Notes: generated by a model not told the origin, from the letters alone. Positions 32,808 through 42,470 are shown, numbered from the stretch's first letter. The stretch is 45,068 nt of DNA from Selenomonadaceae bacterium (GCA_029338835.1 JAQYBD010000025.1:1-45068), one strand, 5' to 3'. Numbers and translations: made by a program.

Positions 32808-35183
32808 GTGAAAACATCAGATTTAAGTGAATTTGACCTCTACTTGTTCCATCAGGGAACCAATTACCATGCTTATGAAATGCTCGGCGCTCATGTCATG
32901 GAGCAGGATGGCAGGAAAGGTGTGCGTTTTGCAGTATGGGCTCCGCATGCCAAATCCGTCAGCGTGGTAGGTGATTTCAACAATTGGGATACGCGTACCA
33001 ATACGATGACCAAAGTCCATGATGGCGAGATCTGGCAGGTATTCATTGAGGGCGTCGAAGAAGGTGCTGTCTATAAATATGCCATCGAACCGCAGTGGGG
33101 CGGCCCGCATATCATGAAAGCCGATCCTTACGGGTTCTATGCCGAGAAAAAACCAGAGACGGCTTCGCGTGTCTATGACCTTGACCATTATACATGGCAG
33201 GATGGGGACTGGATCGAGCGCAAGAAGGGCGAATCGTCTTATGGCCGTCCGATGCTGACGTATGAGGTCCATGCGGGCTCCTGGCGTCGTACGGCAGATG
33301 GCGAATACCTCTCGTACCGCGATCTGGCCGATCAGCTCATCGATTATGTCAAGAAGATGAACTACACGCACATCGAGTTCATGCCGCTCTGCGAGCATCC
33401 GTTTGATGGTTCCTGGGGATATCAGATCACGGGGTATTATGCTGTGACGAGCCGTTTCGGCACGCCGGATGATTTCCGTTACCTCGTGGATAAAGCCCAT
33501 CAGAATGGCATTGCTGTCATCATGGACTGGGTGCCGGGTCATTTCTGCAAGGATGAACAGGGGCTGCGCCATTTCGATGGGCAGACGCTCTATGAATCCG
33601 ACAACGAGCAGCTCGCCGAGAACTGGGAGTGGGGAACGACGAATTTCGACTATGGCCGTACGGAAGTCCAGAGTTTCCTGATTTCGAACGCGATGTTCTG
33701 GTTTGAAGAATTCCATATTGACGGCCTGCGCATCGATGCCGTTGCGAATATGCTCTACCTCAATTACGGCCGCAAGGATGGCGAGTGGACGCCGAATAAA
33801 TACGGTGACACGGGCAATCTCGAGGCCATGGATTTCCTCAAGAAACTCAACGAGAATATCTTCAAGTATCATCCGCAGGCCTTGATGATCGCTGAAGAGT
33901 CGACAGCTTGGCCGCTGATCTCGAAACCGGTCTACATGGGCGGCATGGGCTTCAATTACAAGTGGAACATGGGCTGGATGAATGACATGCTGCGTTATAT
34001 GTCGCTCGATCCGATTTATCGCAAATGGAACCACGACAAGGTCACGTTCTCGTTCATGTATGCGTTCAGCGAGAATTTCGTGCTGCCGCTCTCGCATGAT
34101 GAGGTCGTACACGGCAAATGTTCGCTGATCAGCAAGATGCCGGGCGATTACTGGCAGAAGTTTGCGGGTCTCCGCACGTTCTTCGCTTACTGGATGGCTC
34201 ATCCTGGCAAGAAGCTCCTTTTCATGGGCGGCGAGTTTGGCCAGTTCATTGAGTGGAATTACGATGACAGCCTTGACTGGCATCTGCCGCAGCAGTATCC
34301 GATGCACAAGAAGATGCTCGAGTACAGCCGTGCCCTCAATAAATTCTACTGCGATAACAAGCCGCTCTGGGAAGTGGATTTCGACTGGAATGGCTTCCAG
34401 TGGATTGATTGCAACGACAGCGAGAACAGCATCGTATCGTTCATCCGCAAGGCGGATGATCCAGAGGATTATCTCGTCGTTATTTGCAATTTCACGCCGG
34501 AAGTCCGTCACGGATACCGCGTGGGCATGCCGGAAAAAGGCGCTTATCTGGAAGTGTTCAACTCGGATGATGAGGCATTTGGCGGCAGCGGCGTGAAGAA
34601 TGAGGGCGAACTCCTTACGGAAGATGTCAAATGGCATGACCGCGATCAGTCTGTTGTGCTGACAATCCCGCCGATGGCCACGATTTATCTGCGTCATAAG
34701 AGCCAGCTGGAAAGCAAGCGGTCTTTTGATGATGCTGCGGCGGTAAAGACAGAAGCAATCGGCCAGAAAGAACAGGATTCCGCTGTTGAGGCGGGAGCCG
34801 CCGCAGTCCGCAAGACCACGCGCCGCAAGAGTACGGCCAAGAAAAACGAAGCAGCAGAGACTCCGGCAGCGCCCAAACGCCGCCGCGGCCGTCCGCGCAT
34901 GACCGAAGAGGAAAAAGCTGCCGCCAAAGCCAAGCGCGAGGCCGCGAAGGCAGCCAAACAGGCTGCCGAGGGCGAGACAGAAGAAAAGCCCAAGACGCGC
35001 AAGAAGCGTACGACAGCTTCCACTACCAGGAAAACGTCTGCGAAGAAGACGACGAAAACAGCTGCAAAGTCCACTGCAGCCAAGAAAACAACAAAATCAA
35101 CAACAGAAAAAAAGACAACTACCAGGAAGAAAACAGCCGCAACCAAATCTGCATCCAAGAAAGCTGCCGCTGGTGAAGCCTGA
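32808..35183 (+). CDS. glgB: 1,4-alpha-glucan branching enzyme with histone-like C-terminal tail
   Basis: GH13 branching enzyme that makes alpha-1,6 links in glycogen. The CBM48 domain (about 25-115) precedes the TIM barrel, whose catalytic residues are D310 in DGLRIDAV, the Glu in MIAEEST and the Asp in LSHDEVVHG. The usual protein would end near residue 632 (ATIYLRH). Here 155 further residues follow, dominated by Lys, Ala, Thr and Arg, with repeated KKTT/KSTAKK/TTRKK units and an AT-hook RRRGRPR at 691-697 next to a helical EEEKAAAKAKREAAKAAK segment. This resembles bacterial histone-H1-like proteins. The tail is in frame, without a stop, and has a codon style like the rest. Start is GTG with AAGGGGG 6 bases upstream. 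glgA follows after 29 bases. Confidence 0.95.
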   Translation: MKTSDLSEFDLYLFHQGTNYHAYEMLGAHVMEQDGRKGVRFAVWAPHAKSVSVVGDFNNWDTRTNTMTKVHDGEIWQVFIEGVEEGAVYKYAIEPQWGGPHIMKADPYGFYAEKKPETASRVYDLDHYTWQDGDWIERKKGESSYGRPMLTYEVHAGSWRRTADGEYLSYRDLADQLIDYVKKMNYTHIEFMPLCEHPFDGSWGYQITGYYAVTSRFGTPDDFRYLVDKAHQNGIAVIMDWVPGHFCKDEQGLRHFDGQTLYESDNEQLAENWEWGTTNFDYGRTEVQSFLISNAMFWFEEFHIDGLRIDAVANMLYLNYGRKDGEWTPNKYGDTGNLEAMDFLKKLNENIFKYHPQALMIAEESTAWPLISKPVYMGGMGFNYKWNMGWMNDMLRYMSLDPIYRKWNHDKVTFSFMYAFSENFVLPLSHDEVVHGKCSLISKMPGDYWQKFAGLRTFFAYWMAHPGKKLLFMGGEFGQFIEWNYDDSLDWHLPQQYPMHKKMLEYSRALNKFYCDNKPLWEVDFDWNGFQWIDCNDSENSIVSFIRKADDPEDYLVVICNFTPEVRHGYRVGMPEKGAYLEVFNSDDEAFGGSGVKNEGELLTEDVKWHDRDQSVVLTIPPMATIYLRHKSQLESKRSFDDAAAVKTEAIGQKEQDSAVEAGAAAVRKTTRRKSTAKKNEAAETPAAPKRRRGRPRMTEEEKAAAKAKREAAKAAKQAAEGETEEKPKTRKKRTTASTTRKTSAKKTTKTAAKSTAAKKTTKSTTEKKTTTRKKTAATKSASKKAAAGEA

Positions 35184-35212
35184 TTGCTGGCGATACGGGG
35201 AGGAATAGTCGC

Positions 35213-36649
35213 ATGAAAGTTCTTTATGTTGCTTCAGAAGCGGTGCCTTTTGTCAAGACGGGCGGCCTGGCCGATGTGGCCGGCTCGCTGCCGCAGGCAT
35301 TGCGCGGTGAGGATGTCGATGTAAGGGTCATCCTGCCGAAATACGGTCAGATCCCGGAGAAATTCCGCGAGGAAATGACACATATCTATGATGGGGAACT
35401 GCCGGTTTCCTGGCGCACGAAATATGTTGGGCTCGACATGCTGGAGTATGACGGCGTTACGTATTACTTCGTCGATAACGAGGAGTATTTCAAGCGCGAC
35501 GGCTTTTATGGGTACGGTGATGACGCGGAGCGCTTCTCCTTTTTCTGCCGTGCCGTACTCAATCTGCTGCCAGCCATGGATTTCTGGCCGGATGTCATAC
35601 ATACGAATGATTGGCACACGGGACTCGTCAATGTCTTCCTGAAGCTGGAGCATCAGGGGGATGAGCGTTACGAAAAGATCCGTACGCTTTACACCATCCA
35701 TAATCTTAAATATCAGGGAGTTTTCCCCAAGGATGTCATGAGCGATGTCCTGGGCCTCGATTGGAAATATTTCAATAACGGCGATCTTGAGTTCTACGAT
35801 GCCGTCAATTTCATGAAGGGCGGGCTCATCTACGCTGACTTCATCTCGACCGTCAGCAAGACGTATGCCAAGGAAATCCAGTATGAATACTTTGGCGAGC
35901 ATCTCGACGGGCTCCTGCGCAGCCGCAGCGATACGTTGTTCGGTATCACGAATGGCATCGATTATAATGTCTACAATCCGGAAACCGACGCCAATCTCTT
36001 TGAGACCTACAATGTAAATACACTCGACCGCAAGGCTGATAACAAGACGGAACTCCAGAAGCTGCTGGGGCTGCCGACCGGGCGACGCATCCCGATGGTG
36101 GCTGTGGTCTCGCGGCTGGTTGCCGCCAAAGGACTGGATCTCATCGTGCGCATGATGGACGAGATCCTGCAGCATGAGGACATCCAGTTCGTGGTACTCG
36201 GCACGGGCGATAAGGCCTATGAGGACTGGTTCAAAGGCCTGGCATGGCGTTTCCCGAAGAAGGTTTCGGCCAACATCCGTTTCTCGAATCAGCTGGCACA
36301 GCGCATCTACGCGGCTGCTGACATCTTCCTGATGCCGTCGAATTATGAGCCGTGCGGCATCGGCCAGCTCATTGCACTACGCTATGGCGCCGTGCCTCTG
36401 GTCCGTGAGACGGGCGGTCTCAAGGATACGGTCATTCCGTATGACAAGTACACGAAGCAGGGCAATGGTTTCGTGTTCTCCGACTACAATGCCCATGAGA
36501 TGATGTACGCTCTCAAACGCGCCCTGAGTGCTTACGAGAATTATGGTGAGTGGGAGCAGATTGTAGAAAATGCGATGCGTTCGGATTACAGTTGGAAAGA
36601 GTCGGCAAAAGAATATAAGCAGCTTTATGAAAAGCTGCTTGCAAAATAA
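35213..36649 (+). CDS. glgA: Glycogen synthase (ADP-glucose)
   Basis: GT5 glycosyltransferase of 478 residues that extends alpha-1,4-glucan from ADP-glucose. The ADP-glucose-binding KTGGLADV is at residues 15-22; HTNDWHTGL, the SxxEPCGI motif seen as SNYEPCGIGQLIALRYG, and VRETGGLKDTV are typical of the GT-B fold. GGGGAGG lies about 9 bases before the ATG. It uses the ADP-glucose from GlgC/GlgD and hands its chains to GlgB. A hairpin follows at 36665. Confidence 0.96.
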   Translation: MKVLYVASEAVPFVKTGGLADVAGSLPQALRGEDVDVRVILPKYGQIPEKFREEMTHIYDGELPVSWRTKYVGLDMLEYDGVTYYFVDNEEYFKRDGFYGYGDDAERFSFFCRAVLNLLPAMDFWPDVIHTNDWHTGLVNVFLKLEHQGDERYEKIRTLYTIHNLKYQGVFPKDVMSDVLGLDWKYFNNGDLEFYDAVNFMKGGLIYADFISTVSKTYAKEIQYEYFGEHLDGLLRSRSDTLFGITNGIDYNVYNPETDANLFETYNVNTLDRKADNKTELQKLLGLPTGRRIPMVAVVSRLVAAKGLDLIVRMMDEILQHEDIQFVVLGTGDKAYEDWFKGLAWRFPKKVSANIRFSNQLAQRIYAAADIFLMPSNYEPCGIGQLIALRYGAVPLVRETGGLKDTVIPYDKYTKQGNGFVFSDYNAHEMMYALKRALSAYENYGEWEQIVENAMRSDYSWKESAKEYKQLYEKLLAK

Positions 36650-36664
36650 GCAAGGATAAGGGAG

Positions 36665-36690
36665 GGCGGCAGATTCTGCCGCCTTTCTTT
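36665..36690 (+). terminator. Intra-operon hairpin between glgA and the GH13-GH77 gene
   Basis: GGCGGCAGA-T-TCTGCCGCC is a perfect 9-bp stem with a one-base loop followed by TTTCTTT. It is 16 bases after the glgA stop and 36 bases before the next start, and may act as a partial terminator. Confidence 0.65.
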
Positions 36691-36725
36691 CCGTAAAGAA
36701 TAATCAAGGAAGGAAGGGGATATGA

Positions 36726-39700
36726 ATGCTGGAACAAAATCAAGTCCGACATGATTCCCAGAATATTGCCTATCGTTCACCTGTGGGTGCGGCGGAGGCA
36801 GGCAGCAAGGTCCGTATGGGACTCCGTCTCTGGACCAGGGAGGGAATCCGTCAGGTACTCCTGCGCTGCTGGCATGATCAGACCGGCGAGAAACTGATAC
36901 CCATGACCACTGATGACAATCCGGATGCTGAGCAGCATGATTATACGGGGATCTGTGCCATGCCGGAGAAGGGCGGGCTCATCTGGTATTATTTCATCAT
37001 CGTCATGGAGGATGGGACCTGGTTCTATGGCAATAATCCGGAGCAGCTGGGCGGTGTCGGCATGGTCTATGACCATGTGCCGCCTTCGTTCCAGATCACG
37101 GTCTACAACAAGGGGGCCAAGACGCCAGACTGGTTCAAGCATGCCGTCATGTATCAGATTTTCCCCGATCGTTTCTGCCGTGAGGGCAAGGAAATCGTCG
37201 AGAAGAAAGGCGGGGTCCTTCACACCTGCTGGCAGGATGATCCCTGCTACTACAAAGATCCGGATACGAAGGAAATCGTGGCGTACGATTTCTTTGGTGG
37301 CAATCTCAAGGGCATCGAAGCAAAACTGGATTACCTCAAGGATCTTGGGATCTCGGTCATTTATCTGAACCCGGTTTTTGAATCCGAGAGCAATCATCAC
37401 TATGACACGGGTGATTATCATAAGATTGATCCCATCCTTGGCACGAACGAGGAGTTCCGCCAACTGGTGGATGCGGCCAGGAAGAAAGGCATTCGCATCA
37501 TCTTGGATGGCGTTTTCAGCCATACGGGCAGCAACAGCCGCTATTTCAACCGCAGCGGGCAGTATCCGACCATTGGTGCATTCCAGTCCCCGGATTCGCC
37601 GTATTACGAATGGTACAATTTCCGCAATTTCCCTTATGAATACGACTGCTGGTGGAATTTCTCCACGCTGCCGAACGTGACGGAGACGACACCGTCTTAT
37701 ATGGATTTCATCATCTATAAACCGGACAGCGTCCTGCATCATTGGATGAAGGAGGGCATTGCCGGCTGGCGTCTCGACGTGATCGATGAACTCCCCGCAG
37801 CTTTCTCGCAGTCTTTTTATGCAGAACTCAAGAAGACAGATCCTAACGCCGTGATGATCGGTGAAGTCTGGGAGGATGCTTCGCACAAAGTTGCCTATGG
37901 CGTACCGCGCGAGTATCTCTGTGGCCAGGAAATGGATTCGGCCATGAATTATCCGTTCCGCAAGATCCTCTTTGATTTCCTGCTCGGTCATGCGGATGGT
38001 ATCGCCTGCCGCCGTCGTTTTGAGAGCTTGCGGGAGAACTATCCGAAAGAGAATTTCTATGCGATGATGAATCTCATCGGCAGCCATGATGTGGAGCGTG
38101 CCATGACAATCCTGGGCGAGGCTCCGTATTACGATGGCATGCCCGCAATTGAGCAGTCGCGTTTCCGCATGGATAACGACCAGTATAACCTGGGTCTGGC
38201 ACGTCTCTTGATGGCTGCTCTCTGGCAGATGACGTATCCGGGTGTCCCCTGCGTCTACTATGGGGATGAGATTGCCATGCAGGGGTTCAAAGATCCGTAT
38301 AATCGCCGTCCTTACGACTGGGAACATGGTGACACATATGTGCGCAGCTGGTATGAGCGGCTCATCCACATGCGCAATGAACATGTGGCCCTGCAGACGG
38401 GGGAACTCCTGCCGCTTTATGCAGATACCGATGTCATGGCATATGCCCGCCTGATCCGCGGCGGCCAGGATGTCTTTGGTGCAGAAGCTCCGGATGAAAC
38501 GTTCATCGTGCTGTTCAATCGCAGCCGCAAGGAAGAAAAGACGGTGACCATCAATGTGCAGGATTTTGCCAGTGGCACGTTTGTCGATGCTTTCCAGGAA
38601 AGCACCAGATACGAAGTAGAGGCAGGCAAACTCACCGTGGCACTGCCACCGCTCAAGGGGCAACTACTGCGTCATGAGAAGCCGGTACGTCATTATCCTC
38701 GCAAAGCCGGTGTCCTGCTGCATCCGAGTTCCCTGCCTTCCCGATACGGCATAGGTGATTTCGGCAAAGAAGCGTATCGGTTTGTAGATTTCCTCAAGGC
38801 TGCCGGCCAGAAGATCTGGCAGATCCTGCCGCTGGGCCCTGTGGCTTACGGCTATTCCCCTTATCAGTCGCCGTCTGCTTTTGCAGGCAATCCCCTGCTC
38901 ATCGATATCGATGATCTGGTGGAAGCCGGCTGGCTTACCCGCCAGGACGTCAAGCTTCCTTTCGTAGAAAAAGATGATACCGTGGAATTCGAAACGGTAA
39001 AGACGTTCAAGAATAAGTGCTTCCGGCGCGCCTTTGTCGAATTCCAGAAGGATCGCCATGTGCAGCCGGATTATCAGGCTTTTTGTGAACGGGAAGCCTA
39101 CTGGCTGGATGACTATGCCCTGTTCCAGGCCGCCAAGAAAGAATATCGCGGCGCTGGCTGGATGTCCTGGCCGGAACCCATCAAGCTGCGTGATCCGGAG
39201 GCTCTGCAGGAATTGCGTGAACGCCTGTCAGAAAACGTGGCACTGGAAAAATTCTTGCAGTATCTGTTCCATCGTCAGTGGCAGCGTCTGCATGAATATG
39301 CGCACGATGCAGGAATCCAGATCATGGGCGATATGCCAATCTTCCTGTCGCAGGACAGTGCGGATGTCTGGGCAAACCAGCATCTCTTTGACCTCAATCC
39401 CGATGGTACGCCGCATACGGTAGCTGGCGTACCGCCTGATTATTTCAGTGCGACCGGACAGCTCTGGGGCAATCCACAGTACGACTGGCTGGCCATGAAG
39501 GCCGAGAATTATGCCTGGTGGAAACGCCGCTTCCACAAACTCTACGAACTCGTGGATATTGCGCGCATCGACCATTTCCGTGGCTTCGAGTCCTATTGGG
39601 AGATTGACGGCAAAGCCAAGACGGCCATCAACGGCTGCTGGAAGCCAGGCCCCGGCAAACCGTTCTTCGACGAGATCATGAAAGAACTCGGCAATCTGCC

Positions 39701-40178
39701 CATCGTTGCGGAAGATCTTGGCATCATCACTCCTGAAGTGGAGAAGCTTCGAGATGATTGCCATTTCCCTGGCATGAAGATCCTGCAGTTTACGCTCCAG
39801 TTCAATGAGTGTGGCCGTATCGGGACTGTGGCGCCGGAAAACAGCATCATTTATACAGGAACGCATGACAACAATACCATGCTCGGCTGGCTCAAGCATG
39901 ATATCCCTGCTTCTCAGTGTGATGCTGTGGCGCATCTCGTGCATGCCGATGGCAAGCCGCTGACGGAAGTGGTCCAGAAGCTCATTGCCTATGCATACGC
40001 TTCGGATGCGCGCATGGCCATCATCCCGATGCAGGATATCTTGTCACTTGACAGCAACGCGCGCATGAATACCCCGGGTACGGCGGAAGGAAACTGGAAG
40101 TGGTGCCTGAAGCCGGATTACCTCCTGGAAGTCGATGCCGCTCATTTTGCCAAGCTCTGCCAAAAGTACAATCGCTGA
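36726..40178 (+). CDS. Bifunctional GH13 alpha-glucan hydrolase - GH77 4-alpha-glucanotransferase
   Basis: Fusion of 1150 residues. The N-terminal half (about 1-640) is a neopullulanase/cyclomaltodextrinase-like GH13 enzyme with an N-domain, WFKHAVMYQIFPDRFC, nucleophile D351 in GWRLDVIDE, acid/base Glu in MIGEVWED and Asp in IGSHDVER. The C-terminal half (about 645-1150) is a MalQ-type amylomaltase with PLGPVAYGYSPYQSPSAFAG, nucleophile D949 in RIDHFRG, Glu in VAEDLG and THDNNT. Together they would trim branched dextrins and recycle short maltodextrins after phosphorylase action, probably in the cytosol (no signal peptide is seen). It is last in the glycogen operon; a terminator follows. Such a fusion is known in some anaerobic Firmicutes, but which half is active on which substrate is untested here. 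Confidence 0.93.
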   Translation: MLEQNQVRHDSQNIAYRSPVGAAEAGSKVRMGLRLWTREGIRQVLLRCWHDQTGEKLIPMTTDDNPDAEQHDYTGICAMPEKGGLIWYYFIIVMEDGTWFYGNNPEQLGGVGMVYDHVPPSFQITVYNKGAKTPDWFKHAVMYQIFPDRFCREGKEIVEKKGGVLHTCWQDDPCYYKDPDTKEIVAYDFFGGNLKGIEAKLDYLKDLGISVIYLNPVFESESNHHYDTGDYHKIDPILGTNEEFRQLVDAARKKGIRIILDGVFSHTGSNSRYFNRSGQYPTIGAFQSPDSPYYEWYNFRNFPYEYDCWWNFSTLPNVTETTPSYMDFIIYKPDSVLHHWMKEGIAGWRLDVIDELPAAFSQSFYAELKKTDPNAVMIGEVWEDASHKVAYGVPREYLCGQEMDSAMNYPFRKILFDFLLGHADGIACRRRFESLRENYPKENFYAMMNLIGSHDVERAMTILGEAPYYDGMPAIEQSRFRMDNDQYNLGLARLLMAALWQMTYPGVPCVYYGDEIAMQGFKDPYNRRPYDWEHGDTYVRSWYERLIHMRNEHVALQTGELLPLYADTDVMAYARLIRGGQDVFGAEAPDETFIVLFNRSRKEEKTVTINVQDFASGTFVDAFQESTRYEVEAGKLTVALPPLKGQLLRHEKPVRHYPRKAGVLLHPSSLPSRYGIGDFGKEAYRFVDFLKAAGQKIWQILPLGPVAYGYSPYQSPSAFAGNPLLIDIDDLVEAGWLTRQDVKLPFVEKDDTVEFETVKTFKNKCFRRAFVEFQKDRHVQPDYQAFCEREAYWLDDYALFQAAKKEYRGAGWMSWPEPIKLRDPEALQELRERLSENVALEKFLQYLFHRQWQRLHEYAHDAGIQIMGDMPIFLSQDSADVWANQHLFDLNPDGTPHTVAGVPPDYFSATGQLWGNPQYDWLAMKAENYAWWKRRFHKLYELVDIARIDHFRGFESYWEIDGKAKTAINGCWKPGPGKPFFDEIMKELGNLPIVAEDLGIITPEVEKLRDDCHFPGMKILQFTLQFNECGRIGTVAPENSIIYTGTHDNNTMLGWLKHDIPASQCDAVAHLVHADGKPLTEVVQKLIAYAYASDARMAIIPMQDILSLDSNARMNTPGTAEGNWKWCLKPDYLLEVDAAHFAKLCQKYNR

Positions 40179-40217
40179 TCCTTGCGTGGTTGTCTGCTGG
40201 ACATAGGAGATTTTCTG

Positions 40218-40248
40218 AGACCGCAGTATGTTCGTACTGCGGTCTTTT
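40218..40248 (+). terminator. Terminator of the glycogen operon
   Basis: AGACCGCAGTA (40218-40228) and TACTGCGGTCT (40235-40245) form a perfect 11-bp stem with a 6-base loop and a T-run, 40 bases after the stop. Confidence 0.93.
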
Positions 40249-40259
40249 ATATATTTTTC

Positions 40260-40288
40260 TTGACATCTGGCCATAGGTATAGTAGTTT
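40260..40288 (+). promoter_or_regulatory. Candidate promoter of the EAL gene
   Basis: A consensus TTGACA (40260-40265) is followed after 17 bases by a weak -10 TAGTTT; a closer TATAGT (40278-40283) is only 12 bases away. About 90 bases of AT-rich leader then lead to the ATG at 40380. Confidence 0.4.
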
Positions 40289-40379
40289 AAAGGGGATTTT
40301 GTGCAAATTTTATTTATAATAGAATTTATTTTTATAACAATCGAGAAAAGAATAAAGGTCTTTTTATGGTGGGGGAAGC

Positions 40380-42308
40380 ATGCAGTATCATTATGAATTC
40401 ATCCTGGCGACGATGGCGGTTCTGGGGATTTTATTCTTATTCACATTTTTCAAGACGGTCCTGCCAATCCGGCGCAATCGGATGTTCCGCTGGCTGCTGG
40501 TAGCCGAATCCGTCACGTTGATATTCAATGTATTGTCTACGTGGTACAATTCGTCCTTTGGGCAGGTGCCTCTTATCGTGATCAATACGTTTGATGTATT
40601 GTTTTTCATCGGGTTTGTTTCCAGGGATTTCCTTTTCTACTGTTACATCGAATCCCTGGTGCAGGAAAGAGCGCCTGCCATCCGCTTGCCGCGCTTCCTC
40701 GTCTGGACCGTCGTTGAGGTTTCGCTGCTGCTGATCCTGACTTCTCCGTGGTCCGGGATCGTCTATTCCATCAATGACAGCGGGTATCATATAGGGCGCT
40801 TTTATCGGCTTGTGCTTTATACCAATGCTTATTCGTATCTTCTCTTTTCCATCGGCATCGTTCTGGCAGCCATCAGCCGCAATGTCTTGGCTCGTATAGA
40901 GCGATTTTCGCTCATTGGTGCCTGTCTGATCCTGGTTGTCGGCAACATCATGCGCATGCTTTATCCGACCTATCTGCTCATGGATTCCTTTTACATGATA
41001 TCCATCCTTGTCATGTATCTTTCCTTCCAGAATCCAGATCTCTACATCGAACGCAAGACGGGACTATTGAATCAGTCGGCCGCACTATCAATCCTTCAAG
41101 AATTTGGCAAGCGCGAGACATTTTCGGTCTTTGCTCTTGTCCTGGATGATTTTTCGGAGAACCGTAGGTTGTATGGTGTCCGGCAGATGGATGCAGGGCT
41201 GCGCATCATTGCTGACTATTTGCGGACGCGTTATCCGGACTGCTTCATTGCCTATTTGGAGGAAGGGCGATTCATGCTGATTGCCCGACAGGTTCTGCCG
41301 GTCACTACTATGTGCCGTGACTTTGACCGCCGTCTGCAGGAACCTTGGCACGATATCCATGTCAGTCTCTATTTGACCGCCAGCTATGTGGCATTTTGCG
41401 GCCCTTTGCAAGTGGAGCGACCCGATATCTTCTTGAATTATGTGGCGACGGCTCTGCGGAGGGCAGAGGAGGAGAATCAGCTGGTCGTTATCGATGAGCA
41501 GGAACGCCAGCGGGCGGATCATGATGCGAAAATCCGGGCTGCCGTTGACTGGGCCATCACGAATAATACGGTGGAGGTGTATTATCAGCCTCTGTATGGG
41601 ACGAAGGAACAGCGCATCATTGGTGCCGAAGCACTCTCCCGTATTGTCGATCCGGAGCTGGGGATGATTTCCCCGGGAGAGTTCATCCAGGTGGCGGAAC
41701 GCAGCGGCAGCATTACGCAGCTGGGCGAGCAGGTCTTCGAGAAAGTCTGTGCCTTTTTGGCTCATCAGGATGCAGCAGCCCTGGGCATCGAGAAAATCAA
41801 TGTAAATCTCTCGCCCATCCAATGCCGGGATGAGCGCATGCCGGAGCGATTGCTGGCCATTGCAGGGAATCATCATATCGATCTTAGCCGTTTCAAGCTG
41901 GAAATCACAGAATCGGCACTGGCAGACAGGAATGTGCTGCAGAATAATATGAAGCGCCTTCAGGAGCAGCATGCTGTTTTCTCTCTGGATGATTTTGGTA
42001 CGGGGTATTCCAATCTCATGCGTGTCCTGCGATTCCCGTTCAGTGATGTCAAGCTGGATATGTCATTCGTGCAGGCCTACTTCAGCCGTCACAACCGCCT
42101 GCTGCCAGCTATCATTGACGGCTTCCAGTCGTTTGGCGTCCAGGTTACGGCAGAGGGGGTCGAGACCAGGGAGATGGCACGGGAACTCACGCGCCTGGGT
42201 TGCAGTATCCTGCAGGGATACTATTTTTCCAAGCCGCTCCCGGAAAAGGAGTTTTTGGCTTACGTTGCGCGTACGCAACAGGATCCAGAGCATACCATCC
42301 GCTTTTGA
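40380..42308 (+). CDS. Membrane-bound c-di-GMP phosphodiesterase (degenerate GGDEF + EAL)
   Basis: Inner-membrane signalling protein of 642 residues. The N-terminal 215 residues contain about seven hydrophobic helices of the histidine-kinase-like 7TM type. A GGDEF-like domain (about 230-375) has LEEGRF (residues 293-298) where the active GGDEF loop should be, so synthesis of c-di-GMP is not expected. The EAL domain (about 390-630) keeps E417 in GAEALSR, NVNLSP, the EITES segment, DDFGTGYS and AEGVE, so it should hydrolyse c-di-GMP to pGpG. GTGGGGGA lies just before the ATG. The GGDEF remnant may bind GTP and regulate the EAL domain. Its link to surface proteins or exopolysaccharide in this genome is only guessed. 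Confidence 0.9.
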   Translation: MQYHYEFILATMAVLGILFLFTFFKTVLPIRRNRMFRWLLVAESVTLIFNVLSTWYNSSFGQVPLIVINTFDVLFFIGFVSRDFLFYCYIESLVQERAPAIRLPRFLVWTVVEVSLLLILTSPWSGIVYSINDSGYHIGRFYRLVLYTNAYSYLLFSIGIVLAAISRNVLARIERFSLIGACLILVVGNIMRMLYPTYLLMDSFYMISILVMYLSFQNPDLYIERKTGLLNQSAALSILQEFGKRETFSVFALVLDDFSENRRLYGVRQMDAGLRIIADYLRTRYPDCFIAYLEEGRFMLIARQVLPVTTMCRDFDRRLQEPWHDIHVSLYLTASYVAFCGPLQVERPDIFLNYVATALRRAEEENQLVVIDEQERQRADHDAKIRAAVDWAITNNTVEVYYQPLYGTKEQRIIGAEALSRIVDPELGMISPGEFIQVAERSGSITQLGEQVFEKVCAFLAHQDAAALGIEKINVNLSPIQCRDERMPERLLAIAGNHHIDLSRFKLEITESALADRNVLQNNMKRLQEQHAVFSLDDFGTGYSNLMRVLRFPFSDVKLDMSFVQAYFSRHNRLLPAIIDGFQSFGVQVTAEGVETREMARELTRLGCSILQGYYFSKPLPEKEFLAYVARTQQDPEHTIRF

Positions 42309-42362
42309 TGACAGGCCTGATAGGCTTCCGTGCCGCCAGGCAAGATTATATTTTTCTGAGAC

Positions 42363-42395
42363 AGGAATCTCAGCCGTTGGGCGAGGTTCCTTTTT
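42363..42395 (+). terminator. Terminator of the EAL gene
   Basis: AGGAATCTC (42363-42371) pairs with GAGGTTCCT (42383-42391) with one wobble, followed by TTTTT, 55 bases after the stop. Confidence 0.8.
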
Positions 42396-42406
42396 ATGTG
42401 ATTCTG

Positions 42407-42415
42407 TGGTATGCT
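42407..42415 (+). promoter_or_regulatory. Candidate extended -10 promoter
   Basis: TGGTATGCT (TG-N-TATGCT) lies 56 bases before the start of the next gene and right after the EAL terminator. Confidence 0.35.
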
Positions 42416-42470
42416 AGAAGTGTTGTTTTTTGCCAAGGATTTCAGAGAATAAATATAGAAGGTGCGTTTT

